Source: Candidatus Sulfotelmatobacter sp. (lineage in GTDB: Bacteria; Vulcanimicrobiota; Vulcanimicrobiia; Vulcanimicrobiales; Vulcanimicrobiaceae). Taken from it: a DNA stretch of 64,000 bases. The DNA is taken from assembly GCA_035504415.1 (NCBI GenBank), contig DATJRY010000012.1:186001-250000 (forward strand). Reading direction: 5' to 3'. The position numbers were made by a program, and so were the translations under genes. Below, piece by piece: positions 34,483 through 44,512 of the stretch. Below the pieces are notes generated by a model. It worked only from the letters and a program-made list of their open reading frames with translations, ran no database searches and was not told where the DNA came from. Positions within the stretch are counted from its first letter, which is position 1. Each line of letters starts with the position of its first letter.

Positions 34483-34799
34483 TGGGCCTCCGCCCGGGCT
34501 TCGGCGACGCGGCCCCACAACCGTTCGAGGTTGTAGAACTGGCGCTGGTCGGGCGTGAAGACGTGGGCGACCACGTTCCCCAGGTCGATCAGGATCCAGC
34601 CGCCGTCGGCGTGCCCCTCGAGCCGCGGCCGCAGCCCGGCCTGCTCCGCCTTCTCGACGATCGCGTCCGCGATCGACCGGGTCTGGATCGCCGAGCGCCC
34701 CGTCATGACGACGAACGCGTCGGCGACGATGGTCCGGCCGCCCAGCTCGAGGACGGTGACGTCCTCGGCTTTCTTGTCTTCCGCGGCGTCGCGCACCAA
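34479..34799 (-). CDS. rsfS: Ribosomal silencing factor RsfS
   Basis: About 106 residues of the Iojap/RsfS family: DKKAEDVTVLELGGRTIVAD, FVVMTGRSAIQTRSIADAIV, RLEGHADGGWILIDLGNVVA and the closing VHVF-type strand. It binds uL14 on the 50S subunit and blocks subunit joining during starvation. The TTG at 34799 is the first ordinary start, but family members have several more residues in front of DKKAED. In-frame CTG codons at 34808 and 34823 would supply them (LDLVALVRDAAEDKK), so the true start may be non-canonical. Follows yqeK as in many bacteria. Confidence 0.92.
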   Translation of the reverse strand: MVRDAAEDKKAEDVTVLELGGRTIVADAFVVMTGRSAIQTRSIADAIVEKAEQAGLRPRLEGHADGGWILIDLGNVVAHVFTPDQRQFYNLERLWGRVAEARAEAQ

Positions 34800-34815
34800 C
34801 GCGACCAGATCGAGC

Positions 34816-35379
34816 TCAGGCAGGGGTCTTGTCCTCCAGCGCCGCGTCGAGACCGTAGGTCCGGGCGGCAGCCAGCGTGTGGGGAGAGATGGGAAGGTCG
34901 CGCGAGCGCAGGTAGTCCAGCGAGGAAGCCAGCGTGCCGCGCATCGCCGCGTCCAGGTCCGCCAGCGCCAGTGCGGCCAGCGCGGCCCGTTCGGGGAAGG
35001 TTCGGCCGGGCTCGAGCCCGTCGGCGAGGTAGACGACCGCGTCCAACGGACTCATGACCGCATCGGCCACCGTGTGTTTGCGAATCGCCGAGAGTATCCC
35101 GGGGTCCTCGACCCCGAACCGCTCGCGGGCCAGCTCGGCGCCCAGCCGCGCGTGCAGCACGATCGGCGTCGAGCGCTCGAAGGCGTCGACGTCCAGCCCG
35201 CGCTCCGTGCACTCGCGCAGCAGGCGTTCCGCCGGATAGAGGCGTGCCAGATCGTGCAGCAACCCGGCGACTCGGGCGCGCAGCGGGTCGACGCCGTGTG
35301 CGCGGGCCAGCCGTTCAGCCATCCGCGCCACCCGCACGACGTGCGCGTGGCGATGCCGCTGGCCCAGGTCCGCGCGCAC
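34816..35379 (-). CDS. yqeK: YqeK-type HD-domain hydrolase
   Basis: About 187 residues. HD motifs are present: RHAHVVRVARM (first His), LLHDLARLYP (HD pair), the VLHARLGAELA segment and LADGLEPGR (final Asp). Members hydrolyse diadenosine tetraphosphate symmetrically. The order yqeK then rsfS is conserved in many bacteria and supports both calls. The N-terminus may begin slightly upstream, since the frame remains open in VGFARAARA before GTG 35379. Confidence 0.9.
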   Translation of the reverse strand: MRADLGQRHRHAHVVRVARMAERLARAHGVDPLRARVAGLLHDLARLYPAERLLRECTERGLDVDAFERSTPIVLHARLGAELARERFGVEDPGILSAIRKHTVADAVMSPLDAVVYLADGLEPGRTFPERAALAALALADLDAAMRGTLASSLDYLRSRDLPISPHTLAAARTYGLDAALEDKTPA

Positions 35380-35417
35380 CGCGCGCGCGGCGCGGGCGAA
35401 GCCGACGCCGTCGCGGA

Positions 35418-36122
35418 TCAGTGGTGCAGCTCCCGCAAGACCGTTGCGCCGATCGGCCGGTCGGAGAGCGTCGCCGGTGCGTACGTGTCGTGCAGCGCGC
35501 TGCGCGCGGCGCGTTCGTCGAACGCGGCGTCGCCGCTCGGGATCAGCACGCGCGCGTCGCGCACGACGCCGAGCCGGTCGACGTCGAGCCGCAGCACGGT
35601 GGCGCGCGTACCGCCGAGGTCGACCAGCGTGGTGTGCCGCAGCACCGGCGCGCGGAACGGAAAGACCGGACCTTCCGGCAGCTGCGTGCGCACGTAGCCG
35701 AGCCGCAAGAGCGTGGCGCGATCGCCGACGATCACGTGCGCGAGCGTTTGCGTGCTCGCGTCGAACACCAGCACCGCGTCGGAGTCGGCCCCGCGGCGAA
35801 AGACGCGGAACGCGCCGCCTTCGGTCTCGGCGTCGGCCGAGAGCGCGTCGCCCGCCGCGTCGGCGGTCGTCGTGCCGAAGGTCAGCCGGTGCGCGAGACC
35901 GTCGTCGAGCGTGAGCGTGTACGTCGTGCCGGACGGAAACGCCAGGTCGACCGCGTGCACCTCGCCCGCGTCGTCGACGATCGCGTCGATGCGCGCGGGA
36001 CCGTCGTCGAAGACGACGTGCGTGCCGTCGTCGGCCGAACGCACGCCGCGCGGCGCGCCGTACTGCCGCACCAGCGCGAGGACCGGCACGTGCAGCAGTG
36101 ACTCGACCGGGGGTGCGGTCAC
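35418..36122 (-). CDS. Protein with TonB C-terminal-like domain, unknown function
   Basis: 234 residues from GTG 36122, overlapping the rimI stop. No signal peptide or membrane helix is visible, unlike real TonB. Residues 1-150 form an unassigned beta-rich domain (THVVFDDGPARIDAIVDDAG, FPSGTTYTLTLDDGLAHRLT). The last 75 residues resemble the TonB C-terminal fold: TVLRLDVDRLGVVRDARVLI, PSGDAAFDERAARSALHDTY, PATLSDRPIGATV. Such domains also occur in envelope proteins without energy transduction. Sits in the rimI/tsaB/tsaE operon, possibly as a passenger. Confidence 0.65.
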   Translation of the reverse strand: MTAPPVESLLHVPVLALVRQYGAPRGVRSADDGTHVVFDDGPARIDAIVDDAGEVHAVDLAFPSGTTYTLTLDDGLAHRLTFGTTTADAAGDALSADAETEGGAFRVFRRGADSDAVLVFDASTQTLAHVIVGDRATLLRLGYVRTQLPEGPVFPFRAPVLRHTTLVDLGGTRATVLRLDVDRLGVVRDARVLIPSGDAAFDERAARSALHDTYAPATLSDRPIGATVLRELHH

Positions 36123-36682
36123 GGCCGGCGCCGCATCTCCGCGTCCAGCGCGGCGCGCAGCGCGCGCAGCCGCGCCGCGTACAGCTCGCCCTTGAGGTTG
36201 CCGGCCCACATCACCAGCGCGTCCTCGCCGTTGTCGCTGTAGTAGCCGCGGCGCGTCGAGACGACCGTGAACCCGTACTTGCGATACAGCCGTTGCGCGG
36301 CGTCGTTCGTCGCGCGCACCTCGAGCGTGATCCACGAGGCACCTTGCGCGATCGCCTCGTCGAGCAGGCGCAGGAGCATCTCCTCGCCCAGCTTGAATCC
36401 GCGCCGGTCGGGGTCGACCGCGATGGTGGTGACGTGCGAGTCTTCGAGGATCACCCAGATCCCGCCGTAGGCGACGGTCTTGCCGTCGAGCCGCCCGACG
36501 AAATAGTGCGCGAGCTTGTTGTCGCGAATCTCGTTGGCGAACGCGTTCGCCGGCCACGTCGTCGAGAACGACAGCGCTTCGATTCGCAGCACCGCCGGCA
36601 GATCGTTGACCGTCATCGGCTCGATGACCATGCGCCGCGGCCCCTCGCCTCCCGCATCGGGACGATCGAGCTGTGCCTTCAT
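36119..36682 (-). CDS. rimI: Ribosomal protein S18 N-acetyltransferase-like GNAT enzyme (RimI)
   Basis: About 187 residues from ATG 36682, one base after the tsaB stop; the internal ATG 36631 (MVIEPMTVNDLP) gives the usual family start and is equally possible. GNAT fold: LHS strand VTTIAVDPDRRGFKLGEEML (acetyl-CoA loop R/Q-x-x-G-x-G variant), LEVRATNDAAQRLYRKYGFT with the Asn and Tyr of RimI, and a final YY(S)DNGEDALVMW. Acetylates the alanine N-terminus of ribosomal protein S18 or similar. The tsaE-tsaB-rimI order is the widely conserved one. Confidence 0.9.
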   Translation of the reverse strand: MKAQLDRPDAGGEGPRRMVIEPMTVNDLPAVLRIEALSFSTTWPANAFANEIRDNKLAHYFVGRLDGKTVAYGGIWVILEDSHVTTIAVDPDRRGFKLGEEMLLRLLDEAIAQGASWITLEVRATNDAAQRLYRKYGFTVVSTRRGYYSDNGEDALVMWAGNLKGELYAARLRALRAALDAEMRRRP

Positions 36683-36683
36683 T

Positions 36684-37430
36684 TCAACGGCGCTCCGCCC
36701 CGGGCTCCGCGCCCCCCACGCGTTCGCGTGGGGCCCCCGTGCGCGCGGGCCCGGCGACGTGGGGATCGTGGCGCGATTCCCCGCGGGGGCCCGCATTCAA
36801 CGTGACCGCTGGGCTCTCGCCGTAGTCGGGGGCGAGCGCATGGGGGGTTGGGCTCGGGACGCGGTGGCGGGCGAGGAGCGCGATGGCGAGGGCGGGGACG
36901 TCCGCTCGAGGCGGCAGCACGCGCACGGTCCACCCGCGTTCGGCGATCTGCGCGAGCACGTCCTCCGTCCGGCCGGCCACCTGTAGCGGCCCGGGCGGTG
37001 AAGCGAGCAGGCGGTCGAGGACCTCGGCGATGGGGCCGCACGCGGTCCGGCTCTCCCCGGCGGCGCGCAACCGGGCGCAGATGATGCCGCGCCGGCCGTG
37101 CACGACGGTCAGCACCGGTTCGTCCGCGTCGTCCGGTTCGAGCGCGTCGTACGAGGAGATCCCGACCAGCGGGACCCGCGCGGCATAGGCCAGCGACTTC
37201 GCGTACGCGATCGCGATCCGCAGGCCGGTGAACGAGCCAGGGCCGACCCCGACCGCGATCCGGTCGAGGTCTCGCAAGCCCAGGCCGGCGGCGGTGAGCA
37301 GGGCGGTCAGCTCGGCGATGCCCGTCTCGAGGGCGTCTTGGCGGCCCGTCGCCACGGAGGTCGACGCCTCGCCTTGCAGCAGGGCGGCGGAGAAGCCGCC
37401 CAGCGCGGCGTCCAGGCCGAGAATCGTCAC
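36684..37430 (-). CDS. tsaB: tRNA threonylcarbamoyladenosine biosynthesis protein TsaB
   Basis: 248 residues from GTG 37430, overlapping the tsaE stop. ASKHA fold: ILGLDAALGGFSAAL, the helix AELTALLTAAGLGLRDLDRI, VGVGPGSFTGLRIAIAYAKS (family signature). TsaB scaffolds TsaD in making t6A37 of ANN-decoding tRNAs. The last 45 residues (after YGESPAVTL) are unlike the family and are encoded by a very GC-rich stretch with a 9-bp hairpin at 36714-36733, so the C-terminus seems extended by a palindromic insertion. Confidence 0.92.
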   Translation of the reverse strand: MTILGLDAALGGFSAALLQGEASTSVATGRQDALETGIAELTALLTAAGLGLRDLDRIAVGVGPGSFTGLRIAIAYAKSLAYAARVPLVGISSYDALEPDDADEPVLTVVHGRRGIICARLRAAGESRTACGPIAEVLDRLLASPPGPLQVAGRTEDVLAQIAERGWTVRVLPPRADVPALAIALLARHRVPSPTPHALAPDYGESPAVTLNAGPRGESRHDPHVAGPARTGAPRERVGGAEPGAERR

Positions 37431-37759
37431 CGGCGCACGCTGACGGTGCGCGGACCCGCGCCCGCGCCCGCGATCGAGACCGTGACGTGCCGGGCCGGCA
37501 GCCAGTCCTCGGCGCGCTCCGGCCATTCGACCAGCACCAGGGCGTCGGCCCGGAACGCCTCGTCCAGACCGAGGTCGTTCAGCTCGCCGGGGTCGGCGAG
37601 GCGGTACAGGTCGAGGTGCTCGACGGTCGGCGTTCCGGGGTAGGTCTGGCGAAAGACGAACGTCGGGCTGGTGACCGCTTCGTCGTCGCCGTGCAGCGCA
37701 CGGACCAGCGCGCGCACCAGCGTCGTCTTGCCGGCACCCAGCGGGCCGCGCAACAGCAC
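37427..37759 (-). CDS. tsaE: tRNA threonylcarbamoyladenosine biosynthesis ATPase TsaE
   Basis: At least 110 residues. Walker A is GPLGAGKTT (residues 5-13 of this frame), followed by the TSPTF switch (VTSPTFVFRQTYPGTPTVEH), HLDLYRLADPGELNDLGLDE and LVLVEWPERAE. Hydrolyses ATP with TsaB-TsaD during t6A synthesis. Walker A is too close to GTG 37759: the family has about 30 residues before it. The frame stays open to CTG 37846 (LNERTSSTDTLRWTLFARSL) with no ATG, GTG or TTG. I therefore expect a CTG start there, or an indel in the five-base homopolymer at 37799-37803. Confidence 0.9.
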   Translation of the reverse strand: MLLRGPLGAGKTTLVRALVRALHGDDEAVTSPTFVFRQTYPGTPTVEHLDLYRLADPGELNDLGLDEAFRADALVLVEWPERAEDWLPARHVTVSIAGAGAGPRTVSVRR

Positions 37760-37872
37760 GACGTCGCCGGGGCCGAGCGTGGCCGCCAGCGAGCGAGCAA
37801 AAGCGTCCAGCGCAGCGTGTCCGTCGAGGACGTTCTTTCGTTCAGTCAGAATAGGGGTAGGTGCTTCTGCGG

Positions 37873-38097
37873 ATGAGTGACGTCCTCGTCGGGATCGTCG
37901 CCGGAGCGGTGTGTTCGGTGATCGCGGCGGCCTTCGAAGCCTCCGTGCTCACGCTGCGATTTTTCTCGCTGGGACACATCGGCGGTGGCCTCGGAAGCAA
38001 GCTGCTGATCATCGCCGTGGTGGGCGCCGTGGTCGGTGGGATCGTTGGTTTTCTCGTCGGTGCGCTCTTCAAGCAGCGCGACTCCGTGACCCGGTGA
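37873..38097 (+). CDS. Small two-helix membrane protein
   Basis: 74 residues from ATG 37873. Two hydrophobic helices with glycine zippers (LVGIVAGAVCSVIAAAFEAS and LLIIAVVGAVVGGIVGFLVG) joined by a short loop, then a basic tail. It is divergent from tsaE with only about 25 bases between the likely starts. The stop overlaps the GTG of the next small gene (GTGA). No family recognised; the glycine-rich helices suggest oligomerisation. Confidence 0.7.
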   Translation: MSDVLVGIVAGAVCSVIAAAFEASVLTLRFFSLGHIGGGLGSKLLIIAVVGAVVGGIVGFLVGALFKQRDSVTR

Positions 38098-38324
38098 CGG
38101 GCGGGAACCGCGCCGGCGCCGAGCACCTGGCGGCGCTGGACGCGCACCTCGAGTCGCACCTCGGCGAGGTGCGCCGCCGCGCGCAGGAAGCTCGCGATCA
38201 GCTCGGCGAGGCGATCGACGAGCTGGACCGCGCGGCCCATCCGCCGCGGGCGAGCGCGCCGCCGCCCGCGCGCGGTGCGTTCGACATGGACCTCGATCTC
38301 GATCTCGACATCACTGAACGATAG
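38094..38324 (+). CDS. Small helical protein with acidic tail
   Basis: 76 residues from GTG 38094, overlapping the stop of the membrane protein upstream. The centre is an amphipathic helix (LDAHLESHLGEVRRRAQEAR, then DQLGEAIDELDRAAHPPR) likely to form a coiled coil. The end is an alternating Asp/Leu run (DMDLDLDLDITER). Cytoplasmic. It precedes gyrA by 16 bases and may be in its transcript. Function unknown. Confidence 0.65.
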   Translation: MTGGNRAGAEHLAALDAHLESHLGEVRRRAQEARDQLGEAIDELDRAAHPPRASAPPPARGAFDMDLDLDLDITER

Positions 38325-38340
38325 CCCCTAGAAAGAACCC

Positions 38341-40934
<2,594 letters not shown>

Positions 40935-40938
<4 letters not shown>

Positions 40939-41522
40939 GGGCTGGGCGTCGGCCGGCTGAGCAGATAGGGGCGCGCCGTGCGCTGCGGCGTCGGCGTCAC
41001 CGCCGGCGCCGGTGAGGGCACGCTGCCGTCGTCGGCGTAGGCGCGGGTGAACGGAGCGCCGCTCTGCCAGGCGGATCCGTCGGCGAAGGTGACGCTGCGG
41101 ATGCTGACGGTCTCGGTGCGCATGCGGCGCACCTGATCGGGCTCCGGCATCGTGCGCGCGAAGCACTCGTGCTCGACCAGCGCGCCCGGAGCGAACTTCC
41201 CGCCGAAGCGCTGGGTGAGCGCGGCGGCGTTGCCGTCGAACACCACCGGCCCGCCGGCGCCGTCACGGAACGTCGCATCGACGATCGTGCTGGTGATCGG
41301 CTGCGCGGTGACGTTGCGGAACGAGACACAGACGCGCACGATCGGACGGCCGTTGGTGTCGATCGCGCCGGCCAGGCTCGAGTCGGTGACGACGAGCGGC
41401 GCCGGACCACCGCGCTGCCAGCTCGCCGAGAACACCGCCAGCGGCGTGTCCGCGCTCGCCGCCGGTGCGAGCGCGAGCGCGAGCGACGCGATTACCGCCG
41501 CGCTCCGCAGCGCGGCCGTCAT
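40935..41522 (-). CDS. Exported protein, paralogue of the upstream DUF4189 protein's repeat
   Basis: 195 residues from ATG 41522, overlapping the upstream stop (ATGA). Signal peptide (AAVIASLALALAPAASA). The mature part is one beta-domain of the type repeated in the 495-residue neighbour: VRVCVSFRNVTAQPITSTIV, a cysteine-containing HECFARTM, and SVTFADGSAWQSGAPFTRAY. The shared (T/S)FADG-x-x-W pattern shows common descent. A Pro/Thr tail ends the protein. Periplasmic or secreted; function unknown. Confidence 0.72.
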
Positions 41523-43006
41523 CGTACGTTGCAAACGTTGTCGACGATGATGACGGTGTTCTGGAGGCTGGCGCCCAAATTGCGGATGCGGTTCCCGGCG
41601 TCGAGATACGCCGCGCCCTGATCCGGTCCGTAGCCGACCTGGTAGGCGCCCGACGTCGGATCGAAGATCAGCTCGGCACAGCGGGTCGCGGCCGAGTTGA
41701 GCCCGTTGTTGTTGACCATCAGCGTGCAGTCGGAGGTGCGGTGGCCGTCGTTGGCCTGCTGCACGGCGACGTAGCACGCCGCCAGGGCGGACGCACCGGC
41801 TTCTTGGGCCGACGTCTTGTTGACGGCGGTGCCGTAGATGGTCTTCGAGCCCTGCGCCCAGGCGATCTCGCCGAAGGGCTGGCCGCCGTTGAAGTTGACG
41901 AAGCCGCCGCTCGAGTTGTTGCCGGTCGGCTGCGGGAACGGCGTCGGCCCGAACGGATTGGGGTTGGGGTTGGGACCGTTGGTGACCAACGCGACGTCGC
42001 TCTGCGTGGGCTGGGGACCGCTGTACGGCGAGCCGTCCGCGGCGTAGCGCTTGGTGAAGAGCGTCCCCGGCGTCCAGGTCGTGCCGTCGGCGAACTGCAC
42101 CAGCTTCGGCGCGATCGTGAAGAACTGGATCGCGCCGATCGTGCGATCGTCCGGCAGCGGGAAGGTCATGCAAAAGTTCTCGATCGGGGTCGGCGGGGTG
42201 AACGTGCCGGTGCGCGTCCACTGCAGGAAGTTGCCGTTGCCGATCTGCACCGTGCGCTGGTTCCCGTCCAGGTAGTCGAAGCGGAATTGGATCGTCGCCG
42301 CCGGCCGATCGGCCAGGTTCCGGAACGAGAAGCAGGTCTGCATCTTCGGCTTCTGGTTGTCGGTGAAGTCGAGCTCGCTGCGCAGCGCGGCGCTGTAGAC
42401 GAAGATCGGCGCGCGCAGCTCGGGAACGCGCAGGAAGGTCGCGTTGAACGGCTTGAGCTGCTGCACGAACGGCGTGCCGTCGAACGCGAAGGCGCGCGGG
42501 AACGTGGCGCCGCGCACCCAGGTCGTCCCGTCGGCGTAGCTCATCGCCGTGACGTCGATGGTGAAGTGCGACTGATCGTTCAGGCCGTCGAAGATCGTCG
42601 ACGAGGCGGCGAACGTCCAGCACGACTGCGATCCGTTGTTGGTGTCGGAATACCCCGGCGCCGTCGGGTCGGGCGCGCGCACGAGCTCGCCGGACGAGAA
42701 CGATCCGTTCGCGTTGCGGATCAGGTCGAGGCTCAAGCGCTCGCCGCCGAATTGGTCGCGCAGACCGAAGTGGAACTTCGCCGAGGTGACGTTCTTCGTG
42801 GTCAGGTTGCGGAACGAGAAGCACACGCGCGCGACCCCGCTCTGATTCGTGCTGCTCAACACGATGTTCGACGTTGCGAGCGGATCGCTATGGTCTTGCC
42901 GTGCGAACCGGGTGATGTCGGCCGACGCGGCGCCGGCCGGCAGCGCCTGGACCGCGGGGAATATGGCAAGCAGCGCGGCCGTGAAGGCGCACAACGTTCG
43001 CTTCAT
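41519..43006 (-). CDS. Exported protein with repeated beta-domains and C-terminal DUF4189
   Basis: 495 residues, signal peptide (FTAALLAIFPAVQALPAGAA). Two related beta-domains occupy residues about 30-185 and 200-335, each with a CFSFRNL strand, a second cysteine and a YADGTTW or FADGTTW turn before (A)F/Y-A-x-DG. An Asn/Pro linker follows, then a DUF4189 domain (GEIAWAQGSKTIYGTAVNKT, then AACYVAVQQ and a further Cys pair). DUF4189 proteins are secreted and of unknown role. The cysteines suggest disulfides in an oxidising compartment. Confidence 0.8.
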   Translation of the reverse strand: MKRTLCAFTAALLAIFPAVQALPAGAASADITRFARQDHSDPLATSNIVLSSTNQSGVARVCFSFRNLTTKNVTSAKFHFGLRDQFGGERLSLDLIRNANGSFSSGELVRAPDPTAPGYSDTNNGSQSCWTFAASSTIFDGLNDQSHFTIDVTAMSYADGTTWVRGATFPRAFAFDGTPFVQQLKPFNATFLRVPELRAPIFVYSAALRSELDFTDNQKPKMQTCFSFRNLADRPAATIQFRFDYLDGNQRTVQIGNGNFLQWTRTGTFTPPTPIENFCMTFPLPDDRTIGAIQFFTIAPKLVQFADGTTWTPGTLFTKRYAADGSPYSGPQPTQSDVALVTNGPNPNPNPFGPTPFPQPTGNNSSGGFVNFNGGQPFGEIAWAQGSKTIYGTAVNKTSAQEAGASALAACYVAVQQANDGHRTSDCTLMVNNNGLNSAATRCAELIFDPTSGAYQVGYGPDQGAAYLDAGNRIRNLGASLQNTVIIVDNVCNVR

Positions 43007-43043
43007 GACGAAGCGGTTCGCAGGGTGTGCCTCCCGTCCTGCC

Positions 43044-43979
43044 CTAGCGCGGCAACTGCCGGTGCCTGGGCGGCGCGAGGTAGGAGTGGGCGGCCGCGTC
43101 CCAGCCGGCGGCGCCGATACAGTTGGCGTAGAGCGCGTCGAGGAACGCGCGCAACTCGTCCGCGGGAGCGGCTGCGTCGCGGACGGTCGCGTACGGCAGC
43201 ACCCATTCGCCCAGCGCCGCCGACCAGCTGGCCGCGGCCGGCGCCATCACCAACGTCTCGACCCCGGCCGGCTGCGGATAGATGTAGCCGTAGAAGAACG
43301 GCGGCGTCTGCTCGTCGCCGACGTACAAGCCGCAGTTCATCAGCTCGGCGTCGAGGTCGTATTTCAGCAGGTAGCCGCGGTCGAGCGGCGCGGGGACGTG
43401 CTTGCCGCTGAACAGCAGCAGCGCGAGGTCGAAGGCACCCCACCAGAACGGGATCCCCGAGCGGCCGAAGAAGCGCGAGCGCCACGCTGCGAAGACGTTC
43501 GCGGTCGCGGTCGCGGCCCGGAACCAGCGCTGCACCGCGTCCGGATCGTACGCGGCGGGACGGCGGTCGACGTCGAACGGCGTGGTGTCGGGGACTTCTT
43601 GCGGAACCGGCCGCAGTGAGACGGTGACCTCGAGCGCCGCCAGCGCCCCCAACAGGTCGGCGTAGATCTCGGCGACGGTCCGCGCGGGAACGAGCGCGAT
43701 GCGCCGCTCCGCCCCGGTGCTGCATCGCAGCACGAGCTCGGAGGAGAAGACGTCGAGCACGCCTTCGAGGACCGTCGCGCCGTACGGCATCGCGCCGGTG
43801 GTCAGGCCGCGCGCGTTCAGGTACAAGCGCGTGAACATCCAATTCGGCTGCGTCGGCGAGAGCCCCACGCGCAGCTTGCCGAGCATCTGCGCGTACGCGT
43901 GCACGCTGCGCTTCGTCGCGGACCAGTGCGAGACGTCGAGGTCGGGCCAGGCGGAGCCGGCGGGCGGGTTGGATGGCAT
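43044..43979 (-). CDS. DUF5996 family protein
   Basis: 311 residues. Family marks are the opening WPDLDVSHWSATKRSVHAYA, then LGKLRVGLSPTQPNWMFTRL and YLNARGLTTGAMPYG, and later FWWGAFDLALLLFSGK and PPFFYGYIYPQPAG. No signal peptide, no known catalytic motif. DUF5996 proteins are widespread in high-GC soil bacteria with no assigned function. Divergent from trxA. Confidence 0.88.
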   Translation of the reverse strand: MPSNPPAGSAWPDLDVSHWSATKRSVHAYAQMLGKLRVGLSPTQPNWMFTRLYLNARGLTTGAMPYGATVLEGVLDVFSSELVLRCSTGAERRIALVPARTVAEIYADLLGALAALEVTVSLRPVPQEVPDTTPFDVDRRPAAYDPDAVQRWFRAATATANVFAAWRSRFFGRSGIPFWWGAFDLALLLFSGKHVPAPLDRGYLLKYDLDAELMNCGLYVGDEQTPPFFYGYIYPQPAGVETLVMAPAAASWSAALGEWVLPYATVRDAAAPADELRAFLDALYANCIGAAGWDAAAHSYLAPPRHRQLPR

Positions 43980-44097
43980 CGGCAGTCCCTCGGGCGGCGG
44001 GTCGCCGCTAGTTTGCTTGTTCTACTCGGCGAGTCAGGAGGCGAAACTCGTGACGGCGGGTATGGGTCGTTGGAGACGGAGGTATCGAACCGCTTCA

Positions 44098-44430
44098 ATG
44101 TCAGCTCTTCCCGACGTCAGCCAATCCACGTTCCAGACCCAGGTGCTGGACGCCACGAACCCCGTGATCGTCGACTTCTGGGCCCCGTGGTGCGGGCCGT
44201 GCAAGATGCTCTCGCCCGTGGTTGAGAAAGTCGCCGGCCAATTCACCGGCAAGGTCGACTTCGTCAAGCTGAACACCGACGAGAACCCCTCGATTGCCGG
44301 CCAGTACGGCATCTCGGGCATCCCGTGCCTGGTGCTCTACAAGAACGGGCAGGCCGTGGATCGCATCGTGGGCTTCGTCCCCGAGCGCATGATCACGGAC
44401 ATGCTCAACCGGCATCTCGCCGCCGCCTAG
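44098..44430 (+). CDS. trxA: Thioredoxin
   Basis: 110 residues, ATG 44098 with GGAGGT about 14 bases upstream. Active site WCGPC at residues 31-35 within IVDFWAPWCGPCKMLSPVVE; cis-Pro in GISGIPCLVLYKNG, which carries an extra Cys next to the proline. General cytoplasmic disulfide reductant. Lies directly before selA and selB, and thioredoxin can supply reductant for selenium metabolism, but this adjacency may be fortuitous. Confidence 0.96.
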   Translation: MSALPDVSQSTFQTQVLDATNPVIVDFWAPWCGPCKMLSPVVEKVAGQFTGKVDFVKLNTDENPSIAGQYGISGIPCLVLYKNGQAVDRIVGFVPERMITDMLNRHLAAA

Positions 44431-44512
44431 CCGCTCCGCCCTTCCGGCGGTTCACCGCCTCCTCGACGAACCGCCGATCGCGCGGTTCGTCGCCCTGCTC
44501 GGCGCGCCGGTC

